DNA from: Microbacterium luteolum
GTDB lineage: Bacteria; Actinomycetota; Actinomycetes; Actinomycetales; Microbacteriaceae
Assembly: GCF_039533965.1 (NCBI RefSeq)
Contig: NZ_BAAAUN010000001.1
Location: 3,384,950 to 3,448,949 of the forward strand
Direction: 5' to 3'
Length of the DNA: 64,000 bases
The notes under the pieces were generated by a model. The model made no database searches and was not told the origin of the DNA. It worked only from the letters and a program-made list of their open reading frames with translations. Below, piece after piece: positions 32,317-40,675 of this stretch (its first letter is position 1; every line of letters begins with the position of its first letter). A program made the translations under genes and the position numbers.

Positions 32317-33717
32317 TCACCGGCGCGTCCGCGCTCGCGCCTTGCTCACGCTCCCGAGCGTCGCGCGCACCGGGGTGCCGAGGTAGAGCCCGAGCGAGGC
32401 GCCCGAGGCGAGACCGACCCCGATCACGGCCGCGTAGATCAGGGAGCTGCCGGCCACGACGACATCCGACGCCGAACCGCCGGTGTGGACCATCTCGAGC
32501 AGACCCTGGAACACCGCCACACCCGGGACGAGCGGCACGATCGCCGCGGTCGTCACCGCCACAGACGGCACGTGCAGGTTGTGCGCGATCATCACTCCGA
32601 CGAAGCTCGCGAGCAGGGCGCCGAGGGCGCTCGCCGCGGCGGGATGCAGCTGTACCGCGGACGCGAGCGTGTAGCCCGCGATCGTGATGGCGCTGAGCAG
32701 GGCGCTCACGAGGATGATCCGGATACCGGCGCCGTTGAAGACCGCCACCGCGACCGCGATGATGATCGCGCCCGCGAACACGCCGAGCAGCGGGCCGAAG
32801 GGAGCAGGGTCGTCGGGAAGGTCCATCGTGAACCCCAGCACGCTGCCGAGTTCCAGGCCCACCAGGATGCCGATCACGACGCCGAGCGTCTGCATCGTGA
32901 GGTCGAGGATGCGTCCGCCCGCGGTGAGGGCGAAGCCGTCGATCGCATCCTGCGCCGCTCCGACCACGGTGAGGCCGGCAAGCATGAGCACGATGCCGGA
33001 CGCCACGATGATCGACGGACGGATGCCGACGAACGGCTCGATGCCCGCGGCGCCCAGCGCCGACACGGCCACGGCCACGACCGTCGTGACGAAGCCCCCG
33101 GCGATCTGGTTGAAGAACAGCGGCACCTGCAGTCGGGAGAGCCCGGCCTGGGTGATCGCCGCGGCCAGAGCCGCGATGAAGGTGAGGCCGACGATGATCG
33201 GCGACGCGCCGAGGAGGATGCTGACGCCGACCGCGAGCATCGCGCGGGCGACCACGACGATCGGCTGCTGATAGCGGAACGGCATCCGGCGGATCGCGCG
33301 GAACGCGGTGCGGGCCGACTCCAGATCGAGTCCGCCGCGGATGTCGGAGACCAGAGCCTGCACCCGCTGGAGCTTGGCGTGATCGGGTGCCGCCACGCGC
33401 ACCACGCGCACCAGGGTCTCCGGCCAGACCTCGCCGCTGAGGTGGAAGGAGACCGTGATCGAGTTGTACGTGACGTCGACCTGCACGCCGCGAAGTCCGT
33501 AGGCGTCGCAGACCCGCATGATGGCGAGCGTGACCTCGTGCGCGGAGGCCCCGATCGCGAACATGGACTCGCCGATGCGGGTCGAGAGGTCGAGGACCTT
33601 CGGCACCGTGCGCTCGTCGATCACGGGCATGACCTCGGTGGCGGCGACGCTCGCGGGGTCGGTGTGCACGAGCCTGCGCGCGGCGGCGAGCAGACGTCGA
33701 GGGGACTTCGGGGACAT
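32317..33717 (-). CDS. thrE: Threonine/serine exporter (ThrE family, DUF1212+DUF3815)
   Basis: 466 residues. The soluble N-terminal half (about 1-150) carries the ThrE region IGESMFAIGASAHEVTLAIMRVC and the THR-ase-like VDVTYNSITVSF, followed by about ten membrane helices in two groups (about 150-300 and 310-450). Known members export threonine and serine. ATG 33717 has GGAG upstream; the longer upstream frame is the esterase gene in another phase. Three GGTCGAGCG repeats lie before it. Confidence 0.88.
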   Translation of the reverse strand: MSPKSPRRLLAAARRLVHTDPASVAATEVMPVIDERTVPKVLDLSTRIGESMFAIGASAHEVTLAIMRVCDAYGLRGVQVDVTYNSITVSFHLSGEVWPETLVRVVRVAAPDHAKLQRVQALVSDIRGGLDLESARTAFRAIRRMPFRYQQPIVVVARAMLAVGVSILLGASPIIVGLTFIAALAAAITQAGLSRLQVPLFFNQIAGGFVTTVVAVAVSALGAAGIEPFVGIRPSIIVASGIVLMLAGLTVVGAAQDAIDGFALTAGGRILDLTMQTLGVVIGILVGLELGSVLGFTMDLPDDPAPFGPLLGVFAGAIIIAVAVAVFNGAGIRIILVSALLSAITIAGYTLASAVQLHPAAASALGALLASFVGVMIAHNLHVPSVAVTTAAIVPLVPGVAVFQGLLEMVHTGGSASDVVVAGSSLIYAAVIGVGLASGASLGLYLGTPVRATLGSVSKARARTRR

Positions 33718-33736
33718 GTCTCCATTCTCCTGGGTC

Positions 33737-33776
33737 GGTCGAGCGGTCGGTCGAGCGCTCGCCGTCGGGTCGAGCG
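33737..33776. repeat. Three GGTCGAGCG repeats before thrE
   Basis: Exact copies at 33737-33745, 33749-33757 and 33768-33776 in the short gap between the esterase and thrE. They could be direct-repeat binding sites; no regulator is suggested. Confidence 0.5.
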
Positions 33777-33790
33777 TGCGCGTGGTGCTG

Positions 33791-34717
33791 TCAGCCGAGA
33801 GCGGCCCCGAGTGCCGCGGCCTGGGCGCGCCAGAATTCCCGTGAGACGCCCCGGCGGGACATGACGATGTCGAACCCGTGGAAGGCGCCGTCCACGACGA
33901 CGAGCTCGCACGGCACGCCTGCCTCGCGCAGACGTTCCGCGTAGCGCACGTCCTCGTCGTGGAAGAGGTCGTTCGTGCCCACGCCGATCCAGGCGGGCGG
34001 CAGTCCGCCGAGGTCGGCGCGACGCGCGGGAGCGGCGTAGTCGGAGACCGCGTCCGCTCTTCCCGGCTCATGACCGAGGTACGCGCCCCAGGCGTATCGG
34101 TTGCTGCGCGGCGTCCATACGCGCACCCCTCGGGTGTCGTGGTCGGTACGGGTGACCGTCCGGTCGTCGATCATCGGATAGACCAGGAGCTGGAACGCGG
34201 GGAGCGGACCTCCGGAATCCCGGGCGAGGAGCGTCGCTCCCGCGGCCAGGCCGCCGCCGGCGCTCGCGCCGCCGATCGCGATGCGTTCAGGATCGATGCC
34301 TCGCTCGGTCGCATGATCCACCAGCCAGTGGAAGGCCGTGTGGACGTCGTCGAGGGCGGCGGGCGCCGGATGCGCGGGGGCGAGCCGGTACTCCACCGAC
34401 GCGACGGTGATGCCCAGCGTGCGGGCGAACGCGATGTTGCTCTTCTCGTCGCTCAGCCGGTTCCCGGTGATCATCCCGCCGCCGTGGATCCAGAGGAGCG
34501 CCGCTGTCGTGCCGACGGCCGTGCGAGGTCGATAGACCCGCATCTCGATCTCCGGTGCCCCCGCCGGTCCGGGGATGATCAGGTCGTCGACGATCAGATC
34601 CTCGGGGCCGGGGCGTGGTCGGGGCCGGCTCCGGTTGGCCAGGGCCGTCGTCCGCGGTCCGAAGAAGAACGGAGGGATGAAGCGGGCGATCCGCAGATCC
34701 GGGTGGAAGGAGGCCAT
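33791..34717 (-). CDS. Alpha/beta hydrolase (HSL-type esterase)
   Basis: 308 residues. Oxyanion motif HGGG (LLWIHGGGMITG, about residue 80), nucleophile Ser in GGASAGGG (about 150), acid Asp in GTNDLFHDED and His in GAFHGF complete the triad of hormone-sensitive-lipase-type carboxylesterases. No signal peptide, so intracellular. Substrate open (short-chain esters or lactones). It lies upstream of thrE on the same strand with a 73-base gap. Confidence 0.9.
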   Translation of the reverse strand: MASFHPDLRIARFIPPFFFGPRTTALANRSRPRPRPGPEDLIVDDLIIPGPAGAPEIEMRVYRPRTAVGTTAALLWIHGGGMITGNRLSDEKSNIAFARTLGITVASVEYRLAPAHPAPAALDDVHTAFHWLVDHATERGIDPERIAIGGASAGGGLAAGATLLARDSGGPLPAFQLLVYPMIDDRTVTRTDHDTRGVRVWTPRSNRYAWGAYLGHEPGRADAVSDYAAPARRADLGGLPPAWIGVGTNDLFHDEDVRYAERLREAGVPCELVVVDGAFHGFDIVMSRRGVSREFWRAQAAALGAALG

Positions 34718-34728
34718 AGCCGATCATC

Positions 34729-35559
34729 TCAACGCAGGTACGCGTCGACCATCAGCGCGCCGCGGATGTCGCGCAGCCTGTCGATCAGCAGCGCGACGCC
34801 GCGCGCGCCGACCGACGATGTCTGCAGGTCGTGCGGACCGAGCGGCTCGAGCTTCCCGGTGCGCACGCGCACGACCTCCCACCCGGCGCTCCGCACCGCG
34901 CGATCCTTCCGGCGGTCGGTCTCCTCTCGCTTGCCGACATGCTCGAGGCCGTGTCGCCCCACCGTGTCGTACTCGATCGCGATGCGCAGCTCGGGGAGCA
35001 GGATGTCGGGCCAGACCTCGGTGTGACGGAAGAACGGGCGCGTCACCTTGATCGCGTTGACCTCGCCGGTGAAGACCAGACGCTCGGTGAGCGCCGCGCG
35101 GAGCTTCGCCTCGGCGGCCGACGCCGGCTTCGGTGCGCATGCGCTGAGGAAGGCCGTGCCCTTCGGGAGATCCGGGGTCTTCGTGCAGACGGCGGGCGCC
35201 GGCATCCGCGGTCGTGCGGGAATCGCGCGTGCCTCGCCGAGCACGACGGGCTGCGGACGGGCGAGAGCCGAGCACTCCGGGCACCACGCCGAGCGTCGGC
35301 GGACCCGGCCCGGTCGCTCGCGCTGCTCGGTCGGGGTCGCCGCGAACCGATGGCCGACCGCGCACTCCCAGCAGAGCAGCACGTCGGCAGCCAGCGGCAC
35401 CTGCGAGAGGGCGACGCCGTGATTCAGCTCGGGGTGATACTGCCGGATCAGTTCGGGGTACGCGGCCCACCCGGTGCGGAAGGCGCCCACCTCATAGGGC
35501 ACGGCGGTGCCGCGCGAGAACTGTCTCCTCGCCCACCACTGCTGCACTGGCTCCGGCAC
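34729..35559 (-). CDS. Zinc-ribbon protein with nuclease-like C-terminal domain
   Basis: 276 residues. A central treble-clef-like zinc site has paired cysteines in LLCWECAVGHRF and SAWCPEC (about residues 80-115). The C-terminal 110 residues read EAKLRAALTERL, PDILLPELRIAIEYDTVGRH, DRRKDRAVRSAGWEVVRVR, which resembles the PD-(D/E)xK core of DUF559/Vsr-like nucleases (Asp and Glu in PDILLPELRIAIEYD). The GTG at 35559 is supported by TATCGT six bases upstream and no ribosome site. Nuclease activity is inferred; a defence or repair role would fit. Confidence 0.7.
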   Translation of the reverse strand: MPEPVQQWWARRQFSRGTAVPYEVGAFRTGWAAYPELIRQYHPELNHGVALSQVPLAADVLLCWECAVGHRFAATPTEQRERPGRVRRRSAWCPECSALARPQPVVLGEARAIPARPRMPAPAVCTKTPDLPKGTAFLSACAPKPASAAEAKLRAALTERLVFTGEVNAIKVTRPFFRHTEVWPDILLPELRIAIEYDTVGRHGLEHVGKREETDRRKDRAVRSAGWEVVRVRTGKLEPLGPHDLQTSSVGARGVALLIDRLRDIRGALMVDAYLR

Positions 35560-35565
35560 ACGGCG

Positions 35566-35571
35566 ACGATA
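35566..35571 (-). promoter_or_regulatory. -10 box of the zinc-ribbon gene (leaderless)
   Basis: TATCGT on the minus strand, six bases before GTG 35559. It decides the start over an in-frame ATG at 35658 that lies inside the divergent MerR gene. Confidence 0.5.
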
Positions 35572-35617
35572 ACCGGGCCGACCGACATCGCGATCGTTTC
35601 GTGGAGATACTTGACTC

Positions 35618-35627
35618 TGACACTGTG
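35618..35627. promoter_or_regulatory. MerR-type promoter element TGACACTGTG
   Basis: It follows a TTGACT -35-like hexamer (35611-35616) and lies about 20 bases before the MerR-GyrI start. The same ten bases occur at 24387. Confidence 0.5.
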
Positions 35628-35647
35628 GAAGGCGGGAGAACAGAGAC

Positions 35648-36451
35648 ATGTTATCCATCGGAGCCTTCGCGCAGATCGGTCAGGTGACCCATCGGATGCT
35701 GCGGCATTGGGACACCGCCGGCCTGCTCGTTCCCGCTCACGTGGACGAGTTCAGCGGCTACCGCTCGTACGACCCTCGGCAACTGGAGCGTCTGCACCGG
35801 ATCGTCGCCCTGCGTCAGCTCGGCTTCGGTCTCGACGACATCTCCTCGATCCTCGATCAGGGTGTCGATGCGGATCGCATCGCCGCGCTGCTGCGGATCC
35901 GGCGTGCCGAGGTGGAGCAGGAGCACCGGATCGCCGCTGCACGACTCGTCGACGTCGAGAGGCGGCTCCACCTCATCGAGAGAGAGAATCACATGTCCCG
36001 GATCGAGATCATCGAGAAGCCCCTGCCCGCTGTCCGCCTTGCGGCGATCCGCACGGTCGTCGCGGATCAGCCCGAAGTCGCCGGCGTCGTGGGGCCGGCT
36101 TTCGACGCCATCGCCGAGATCATCGGAGGTGAGAGCGGCGCGCTCGCGACGCCGATCGCGCAGTACGGATCGATCGACGACGGTCTGGAGGTCGTCGTCG
36201 GCTACGAGTACGGTGGGCCGGTCCAGGACGGCTTCGAGATCATCGAGCTCCCCGCTGCCGAAGCAGCCGTCTGCGGCATCCACCTGGGGTCGATGGAGCG
36301 TATCGCCGAGAGCTGGCACGCGATCCACAGCGAGACCCTCGCCCGCGACCTCGAGCTCGCGGGTCCCTGCCGGGAGCTGTACGTGCGGGCGATCTCGGAG
36401 GACCAGTCCGACTGGGTGACCGAGCTGCAGCAGCCCGTGCGTCGCGCCTAG
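35648..36451 (+). CDS. MerR-family regulator with GyrI-like effector domain
   Basis: 267 residues. Helix-turn-helix MLSIGAFAQIGQVTHRMLRHW and wing SGYRSYDPRQLE, coiled coil about 75-118, then a GyrI/BmrR-type ligand-binding domain (about 120-262, ending DWVTELQQPV). Paralogue of the protein at 23540 with the same layout and closing motif. Likely a drug- or metabolite-sensing activator of its own promoter. A bidirectional hairpin separates it from the convergent ArsR-ArsC gene. Confidence 0.88.
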   Translation: MLSIGAFAQIGQVTHRMLRHWDTAGLLVPAHVDEFSGYRSYDPRQLERLHRIVALRQLGFGLDDISSILDQGVDADRIAALLRIRRAEVEQEHRIAAARLVDVERRLHLIERENHMSRIEIIEKPLPAVRLAAIRTVVADQPEVAGVVGPAFDAIAEIIGGESGALATPIAQYGSIDDGLEVVVGYEYGGPVQDGFEIIELPAAEAAVCGIHLGSMERIAESWHAIHSETLARDLELAGPCRELYVRAISEDQSDWVTELQQPVRRA

Positions 36452-36469
36452 ACGCGGAGGAGCCGGCGC

Positions 36470-36508
36470 GACCGCGCATCATCATCGGATCGGACGAGAT
36501 GCGCGGTC
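36470..36508. terminator. Bidirectional terminator between convergent genes
   Basis: GACCGCGCATC and GATGCGCGGTC, a perfect 11-base-pair stem with a 17-base loop. The right arm touches the ArsR-ArsC stop codon. Confidence 0.65.
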
Positions 36509-37169
36509 AGGCGGGGGCGAGACGGGCGACGAACCCGCGGATGCGTCGGTGCAGGGCCTCCAGGGCGGCGTCGAATGCGGCGGCCGTCCCGATCCGCGCG
36601 GGGTCGCGGATCGACCAGTGCAGGTCGTCGCGGGTCAGGAGCCGCTCGTGCGCGTCGTCGCAGACGGTGATCACCAGGTCGCCCACGGCCCGGACGTCGT
36701 CGATGTGGCGGGGCGGGCGACGTTCGTCGATCGCCAGGCCGTGCCGCTCGGCCGAGGCCACGGCGCCGGGGTTCACGGCATCCGCTGGTCGGGTTCCGGC
36801 GGATGCGACCGGGATGGTGCTCATGTCCTTCCAGACGACCTCGGCGAGCTGCGATCGAGCGGAGTTCGCGGTGCAGACGAACACGACGCGCTCCGGGGGC
36901 GGCACGCTGGCGGGAGCGAGGGTGTCGAAGACCTCGGGCCGCAGACCGATGTAGCTGCGGCGCTGATCGAACTCCGAGCGCGCACGCGCGATGATCTGGG
37001 CCGACTCGAGCACGCCGAGGTGATGGGCGACCAGATTGGAGCGGAGTCCGAGCTGCGCGCCGATCTCGGACGAGGAGAGGTCGCCGAGAGTGAGGAGATC
37101 GACCATGCGCAGGCGCGTCTGATCGGCGAGTGCGGCGAAGATGCCGGCGCGGCGCGTGAGATCAGTCAT
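36507..37169 (-). CDS. ArsR regulator fused to ArsC/LMW-phosphatase-type arsenate reductase
   Basis: 220 residues. The N-terminal winged helix (about 5-80; LADQTRLRMVDLL, GAQLGLRSNLVAHHLGVLE) is an ArsR-type sensor. From about 93 follows a low-molecular-weight phosphatase fold with P-loop C99-x5-R105 (FVCTANSAR), ASAGTRP, ITVCDDAHE and the general-acid Asp in SIRDP. It may reduce arsenate or dephosphorylate while controlling its own gene. ATG 37169 fits the ArsR start, but in-frame ATGs at 37178 and 37187 are possible. An ArsR-like operator lies at 37210-37234. Such fusions occur in Actinobacteria. Confidence 0.85.
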   Translation of the reverse strand: MTDLTRRAGIFAALADQTRLRMVDLLTLGDLSSSEIGAQLGLRSNLVAHHLGVLESAQIIARARSEFDQRRSYIGLRPEVFDTLAPASVPPPERVVFVCTANSARSQLAEVVWKDMSTIPVASAGTRPADAVNPGAVASAERHGLAIDERRPPRHIDDVRAVGDLVITVCDDAHERLLTRDDLHWSIRDPARIGTAAAFDAALEALHRRIRGFVARLAPA

Positions 37170-37209
37170 CGCCTTCATCCATACCATGGGCGCGAGGCTG
37201 TGTCCATGA

Positions 37210-37234
37210 GGGTTGACTCAATGGCGATTGACCC
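37210..37234. promoter_or_regulatory. ArsR-type operator
   Basis: Perfect palindrome TCAAT-GGCG-ATTGA (37218-37231) framed by GGGT (37210-37213) and ACCC (37231-37234). It lies upstream of the ArsR-ArsC fusion and may also act on the divergent DUF6458 gene. Confidence 0.65.
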
Positions 37235-37284
37235 TATTCTCGTACTGCGCATCGCACGTGCGGTCGCAGAGAGGTATGGCAATC

Positions 37285-37545
37285 ATGGGAATCGGAAGCG
37301 GAATCGCGCTCTTCGTCATCGGCATCATCCTCGCGTTCGCGGTCAACATCGACACGGGCGGGTTCGTCGACCTCGACCTGATCGGCTACATCCTCATGGG
37401 CGCCGGCGTCGTGGTGTTCCTCATCAGCCTCATCCTGACGATGCGGAGCCGTCGCACGGAGACGGTCGCACGGACGTCGGTCGACCCCGTCAGCGGCGAG
37501 CAGGTCACCCGACGGAGCCGTCGCGACAACGATCCCGTCGTCTGA
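37285..37545 (+). CDS. DUF6458-type small membrane protein
   Basis: 86 residues with two helices: GIGSGIALFVIGIILAFAV and YILMGAGVVVFLISLIL, joined by VNIDTGGFVDLDLIG, then a charged tail (RRTETVARTSV to the end). The pattern and the MGIG start fit actinobacterial DUF6458 proteins, which decides for ATG 37285 (AGAGAGG about 9 bases upstream) over ATG 37276. It precedes the Ser/Thr kinase by 3 bases, so it may be made with it. Confidence 0.78.
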   Translation: MGIGSGIALFVIGIILAFAVNIDTGGFVDLDLIGYILMGAGVVVFLISLILTMRSRRTETVARTSVDPVSGEQVTRRSRRDNDPVV

Positions 37546-37548
37546 GTC

Positions 37549-38685
37549 GTGGCGTCGCCTCGCCCCGGTGACCTGACCGGCCACCTCCTCGGCGATCGGT
37601 ACGAACTCGCGACCCGACTGGGAGAGGGCGGGATGGGCGTGGTCTATCGCGGCCACGACACCATGCTGCGCCGTGACGTCGCCGTCAAGGTGTTCCGTGA
37701 CGGAACCACCGAGATCGCGCGGACCGCCTCCGAATCGCAGCTGCTCGCCGCGCTCAACCACCCGTCCCTCGTGACCCTCTACGACGCTCATCTGGGCGCG
37801 GAGGAGCCGAGGTATCTGGTGATGGAATACGTCGAGGGACCTACACTCGACGAGCGGCTGCGCCGGGGACCGCTGCCGGAGGCGGCGGTGTCGCGCCTCG
37901 CCGAGGATCTCGCCGACGCGCTCGACGCCGTGCACCGGGCGGGCATCGTGCACCGAGACGTCAAACCAGCGAATGTCCTCCTGCGTTCGCCCGGGGTGTC
38001 GGGGGAGGAGTTCTCCGCCAAGCTCGCGGACTTCGGGATCGCGTATCTGGTCGATGCCACGCGGCTGACGACGCCCGGAACGATCATCGGGTCCGCGGCG
38101 TATCTGAGCCCGGAGCAGGTCACCGGGGCGGATCCGCGGGCTTCGACGGATGTCTACTCGCTCGGCCTCGTGCTGCTCGAAGCGCTCACCGGACGACGGG
38201 CGTTCGCCCAGAACGACCTGCGGGAGGCCGTGCTCGCACGCCTCTCGCAGGATCCGGTCATCCCGTCTGAGATCGGCCACGAGTGGGGCGCTCTGCTCGC
38301 GGCCATGACCGCCCGGGATCCCGCCGACCGTCCCACCGCCCGGGAGGTCGTCACCGGGGCGCGGAACCTGCGTGCGGGAAGGGCAGCCGCCGTCGTCTCG
38401 TCGGCCACCGTGGCGCTGCCGTCCGAATCCGGGGCGACCCGCACGGCTGTGTTGCCATCGGAGACCGCCGTGCTTCCGCCGGACACCGCCGTCGACGGGA
38501 CACCGCGACGATGGCGACGATGGCTGGCCGTCTCGGCGCTGGCCGCTTTCGTCGTCGCCGGCGTGATCACGGGGATCTCGATCGGGGGAGTGGGCGATGA
38601 GCCCGCCTCTCCGCCGGCGCTTCCCGCGCTCGAGGAGCCGCTCGCTGCGCACCTGCAGCAGTTGATGGACGCGGTGTCGCCGTGA
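37549..38685 (+). CDS. Membrane-anchored Ser/Thr protein kinase (PknB-like, no PASTA)
   Basis: 378 residues. The Hanks-type kinase domain (about 17-275) has the Gly loop GEGGMGVVYRG, ATP-binding K47, catalytic D137 in VHRDVKPANVLL, DFG in LADFGIAYL and an activation loop with Thr residues (TRLTTPGTIIGSAAYLSPEQ). A Thr/Pro-rich linker and one membrane helix (about 324-346) leave a short external tail of about 30 residues without PASTA domains. The GTG start follows the DUF6458 stop; the stop overlaps the lipoprotein gene (GTGA), so kinase and lipoprotein are coupled. Confidence 0.9.
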   Translation: MASPRPGDLTGHLLGDRYELATRLGEGGMGVVYRGHDTMLRRDVAVKVFRDGTTEIARTASESQLLAALNHPSLVTLYDAHLGAEEPRYLVMEYVEGPTLDERLRRGPLPEAAVSRLAEDLADALDAVHRAGIVHRDVKPANVLLRSPGVSGEEFSAKLADFGIAYLVDATRLTTPGTIIGSAAYLSPEQVTGADPRASTDVYSLGLVLLEALTGRRAFAQNDLREAVLARLSQDPVIPSEIGHEWGALLAAMTARDPADRPTAREVVTGARNLRAGRAAAVVSSATVALPSESGATRTAVLPSETAVLPPDTAVDGTPRRWRRWLAVSALAAFVVAGVITGISIGGVGDEPASPPALPALEEPLAAHLQQLMDAVSP

Positions 38686-39122
38686 GCCGCCGTCTTCGCC
38701 TCGGTTGCGCGGCCGTCATCCTCGCCACCCTCCTCGCGGTCGCCGGATGCTCGGCCACCGCGTCGGAGCTCGACACGCAGACGAGTGGGGAGTGGCAGTC
38801 GCGCGTGCTGGCGATCGCCGAGAGCGCCGAAGCCGGTGACATCCCGGCGGCTCTGCTCGAACTCGATGCCCTCCAGGCCGAGACGGCCCAGGCACGCACC
38901 GACGGGGAGATCAGTGCCGAGCGAGCGGCGATCATCCAGCAGTCGATCGAGGTCGTCCGATCGGATCTCGAAGCCGACGTCGCCGTCACGCCCGCGCCCG
39001 AGGAGACCGCCACCGACGACACCACGGACACGGATTCCGACAAGGGCGACAAAGGCAAGAGCGAGAACAAGAGCGACAACGGCAAGAAGAACGACGACAA
39101 CGGCAAGGACGAAGATGACTGA
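38682..39122 (+). CDS. Secreted lipoprotein with acidic/Lys-rich repeat tail
   Basis: 146 residues. A signal peptide with lipobox AVAGC (C23) is followed by a helical region (about 35-100) and a low-complexity tail rich in Asp, Lys, Asn and Gly (KGDKGKSENKSDNGKK). It starts in overlap with the kinase stop. Its helical part could be the extracellular partner of the kinase, which itself lacks a sensor domain; that is inference. No family recognised. Confidence 0.8.
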   Translation: MSRRLRLGCAAVILATLLAVAGCSATASELDTQTSGEWQSRVLAIAESAEAGDIPAALLELDALQAETAQARTDGEISAERAAIIQQSIEVVRSDLEADVAVTPAPEETATDDTTDTDSDKGDKGKSENKSDNGKKNDDNGKDEDD

Positions 39123-39131
39123 GGACGCCGC

Positions 39132-39824
39132 GTGAACCGAACCCGCGTCTCTGGTCCGCGGGCCCGCGCCGTCGCACTCGTCGTCGGTGTGTCGGCCACC
39201 GTCGCCTTCGTCGTGCTCCGCGTCTTCGTCGCGGCGGGCGGCCACGAGCCGTTGGATGTCGACATCCACTGGCACGATCTGATGGCCGCGTCGCGCAGCG
39301 ACGTCGGCGTCGTCATCGCGTGGGTGCCGGCGATCGTCGGTGGAACGGTCGGCATGATCGTCGTCGGCGCCCTCCTCATCGCGCTGTTCCTGTGGCGACG
39401 ACGGCGAGCGGATGCCGTGACCCTGGCGATCGCCATGATCGTGGTCGTCGCGGTCGGCGCGACGATGGCCGCCGTCATCGGACGCACGCGACCGGCCGAC
39501 TCACTCGCGGAGCGCATGGCCACATCGTTCCCGTCCGGCCACACGGCCGTCGCGACGACCGTGGTCGTGATCCTCGCCCTCGCGCTCCGACGCTGGTACG
39601 TCTGGCTGCTCGGCGCCGGGTGGGTGCTCACGATGATGTGGAGCCGCACCTACCTCAACGCCCACTGGCTCAGCGACGTCGTCGCAGGCATGCTCGAGGG
39701 CGTCGCCGTGGCCGCGCTCGTCTGGATCGCCGCCGAATCGGTGCGGGATCGCCGTGCCCTGCATCTCGCCGAGGGCTCCATCGCACCACCGATCGAAGGA
39801 CCTCGACCTCATGAACTCCACTGA
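39132..39824 (+). CDS. PAP2-family phosphatase
   Basis: 230 residues with about six membrane helices. The three acid-phosphatase motifs are present: GRTRP (motif 1), FPSGHT (motif 2) and SRTYLNAHWLSDV (motif 3, nucleophile His). It probably dephosphorylates lipid or undecaprenyl phosphates at the outer face of the membrane. It follows the lipoprotein by 9 bases and overlaps the DUF1206 gene by 14 bases. Confidence 0.9.
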   Translation: MNRTRVSGPRARAVALVVGVSATVAFVVLRVFVAAGGHEPLDVDIHWHDLMAASRSDVGVVIAWVPAIVGGTVGMIVVGALLIALFLWRRRRADAVTLAIAMIVVVAVGATMAAVIGRTRPADSLAERMATSFPSGHTAVATTVVVILALALRRWYVWLLGAGWVLTMMWSRTYLNAHWLSDVVAGMLEGVAVAALVWIAAESVRDRRALHLAEGSIAPPIEGPRPHELH

Positions 39825-40620
39825 TTCCGCCGCATCCGCGGCTCGGACCGCGCAGGACTCCACCGTCTTCCGGACCCTGGCCAGGGTCGGCTACGTCGTC
39901 CTCGGCATTCTCCATCTCCTGATCGGCGGGATCGCGATCTCGATCGCCACCGGCGGCGGCGGTGAGGCGGATCAGGGCGGTGCGATGCAGCAGATCCAGC
40001 GGAGTCCGGCGGGCGTCGTCCTGCTGTGGATCATCGTGCTGGGGCTGGTGGCGCTCGCGATCTGGCAGATCGCCGAGGCCGTCCTCGACCGCGACCCCGA
40101 CGCGAAGAAGAAGTGGGGCCATCGGATCAAGTTCCTCGGCACGGCGGCCGCGTACGTCGCGATCGCCGGGACCGCGCTCGTGTACGCGCTGGGCGGCCAG
40201 TCGCAGTCGTCCGACTCCTCGCAGTCGTTCAGCGCCCGACTGCTGGCGGCACCGGCGGGGGTCGCGCTGCTCGTGCTGGTGGGGCTGATCGTCGTCGCTG
40301 TCGGCGGCGCTTTCGTCGTGCGTGGCATCACGCGCGCGTTCACGAAGCACCTCGAGCTCCCCACGGGCGCGGCCCGCAAGGGCATCATCTCGTTCGGCGT
40401 CGTGGGCTACATCGCGAAGGGCATCGCCGTCGGAGTCGCCGGCATCCTGTTCGTGGTCGCCGCGCTCACGCACGATCCGGAGACGGCCGGAGGTCTGGAT
40501 GCTGCGCTGCGCGCGCTGGCGGGGCTCCCGTTCGGCGTCATCATCCTCTGGACGGTCGGTGCCGGACTCGTCCTCTACGGCCTGTTCTGCTTCGCTCGGG
40601 CCCGATACGCGAGGATGTGA
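39811..40620 (+). CDS. DUF1206 membrane protein
   Basis: 269 residues with about six helices in three two-helix repeats, each opening with an Arg/Gly-containing hairpin (ARVGYVVLGILHLLIG, KFLGTAAAYVAIAGTALVY, SFGVVGYIAKGIAVGVAG). This matches DUF1206 proteins. Function unknown, though the family is often near membrane-stress genes. ATG 39811 has AAGGA upstream; the longer frame is the PAP2 gene in another phase. Confidence 0.87.
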   Translation: MNSTDSAASAARTAQDSTVFRTLARVGYVVLGILHLLIGGIAISIATGGGGEADQGGAMQQIQRSPAGVVLLWIIVLGLVALAIWQIAEAVLDRDPDAKKKWGHRIKFLGTAAAYVAIAGTALVYALGGQSQSSDSSQSFSARLLAAPAGVALLVLVGLIVVAVGGAFVVRGITRAFTKHLELPTGAARKGIISFGVVGYIAKGIAVGVAGILFVVAALTHDPETAGGLDAALRALAGLPFGVIILWTVGAGLVLYGLFCFARARYARM

Positions 40621-40663
40621 GGCAGAAGGCTCGACTCCCAGGTGCCCATGCAGGTGCCCCGGC

Positions 40664-40669
40664 TACCCT
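40664..40669 (+). promoter_or_regulatory. -10 box of the small lipoprotein gene (leaderless)
   Basis: TACCCT, six bases before ATG 40676. Confidence 0.5.
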
Positions 40670-40675
40670 CGGGGC

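Noticed and set aside
32239..33864. 541-codon plus-strand frame
   Set aside because: Antisense to thrE; charged low-complexity translation, no ribosome site, no recognisable domain.
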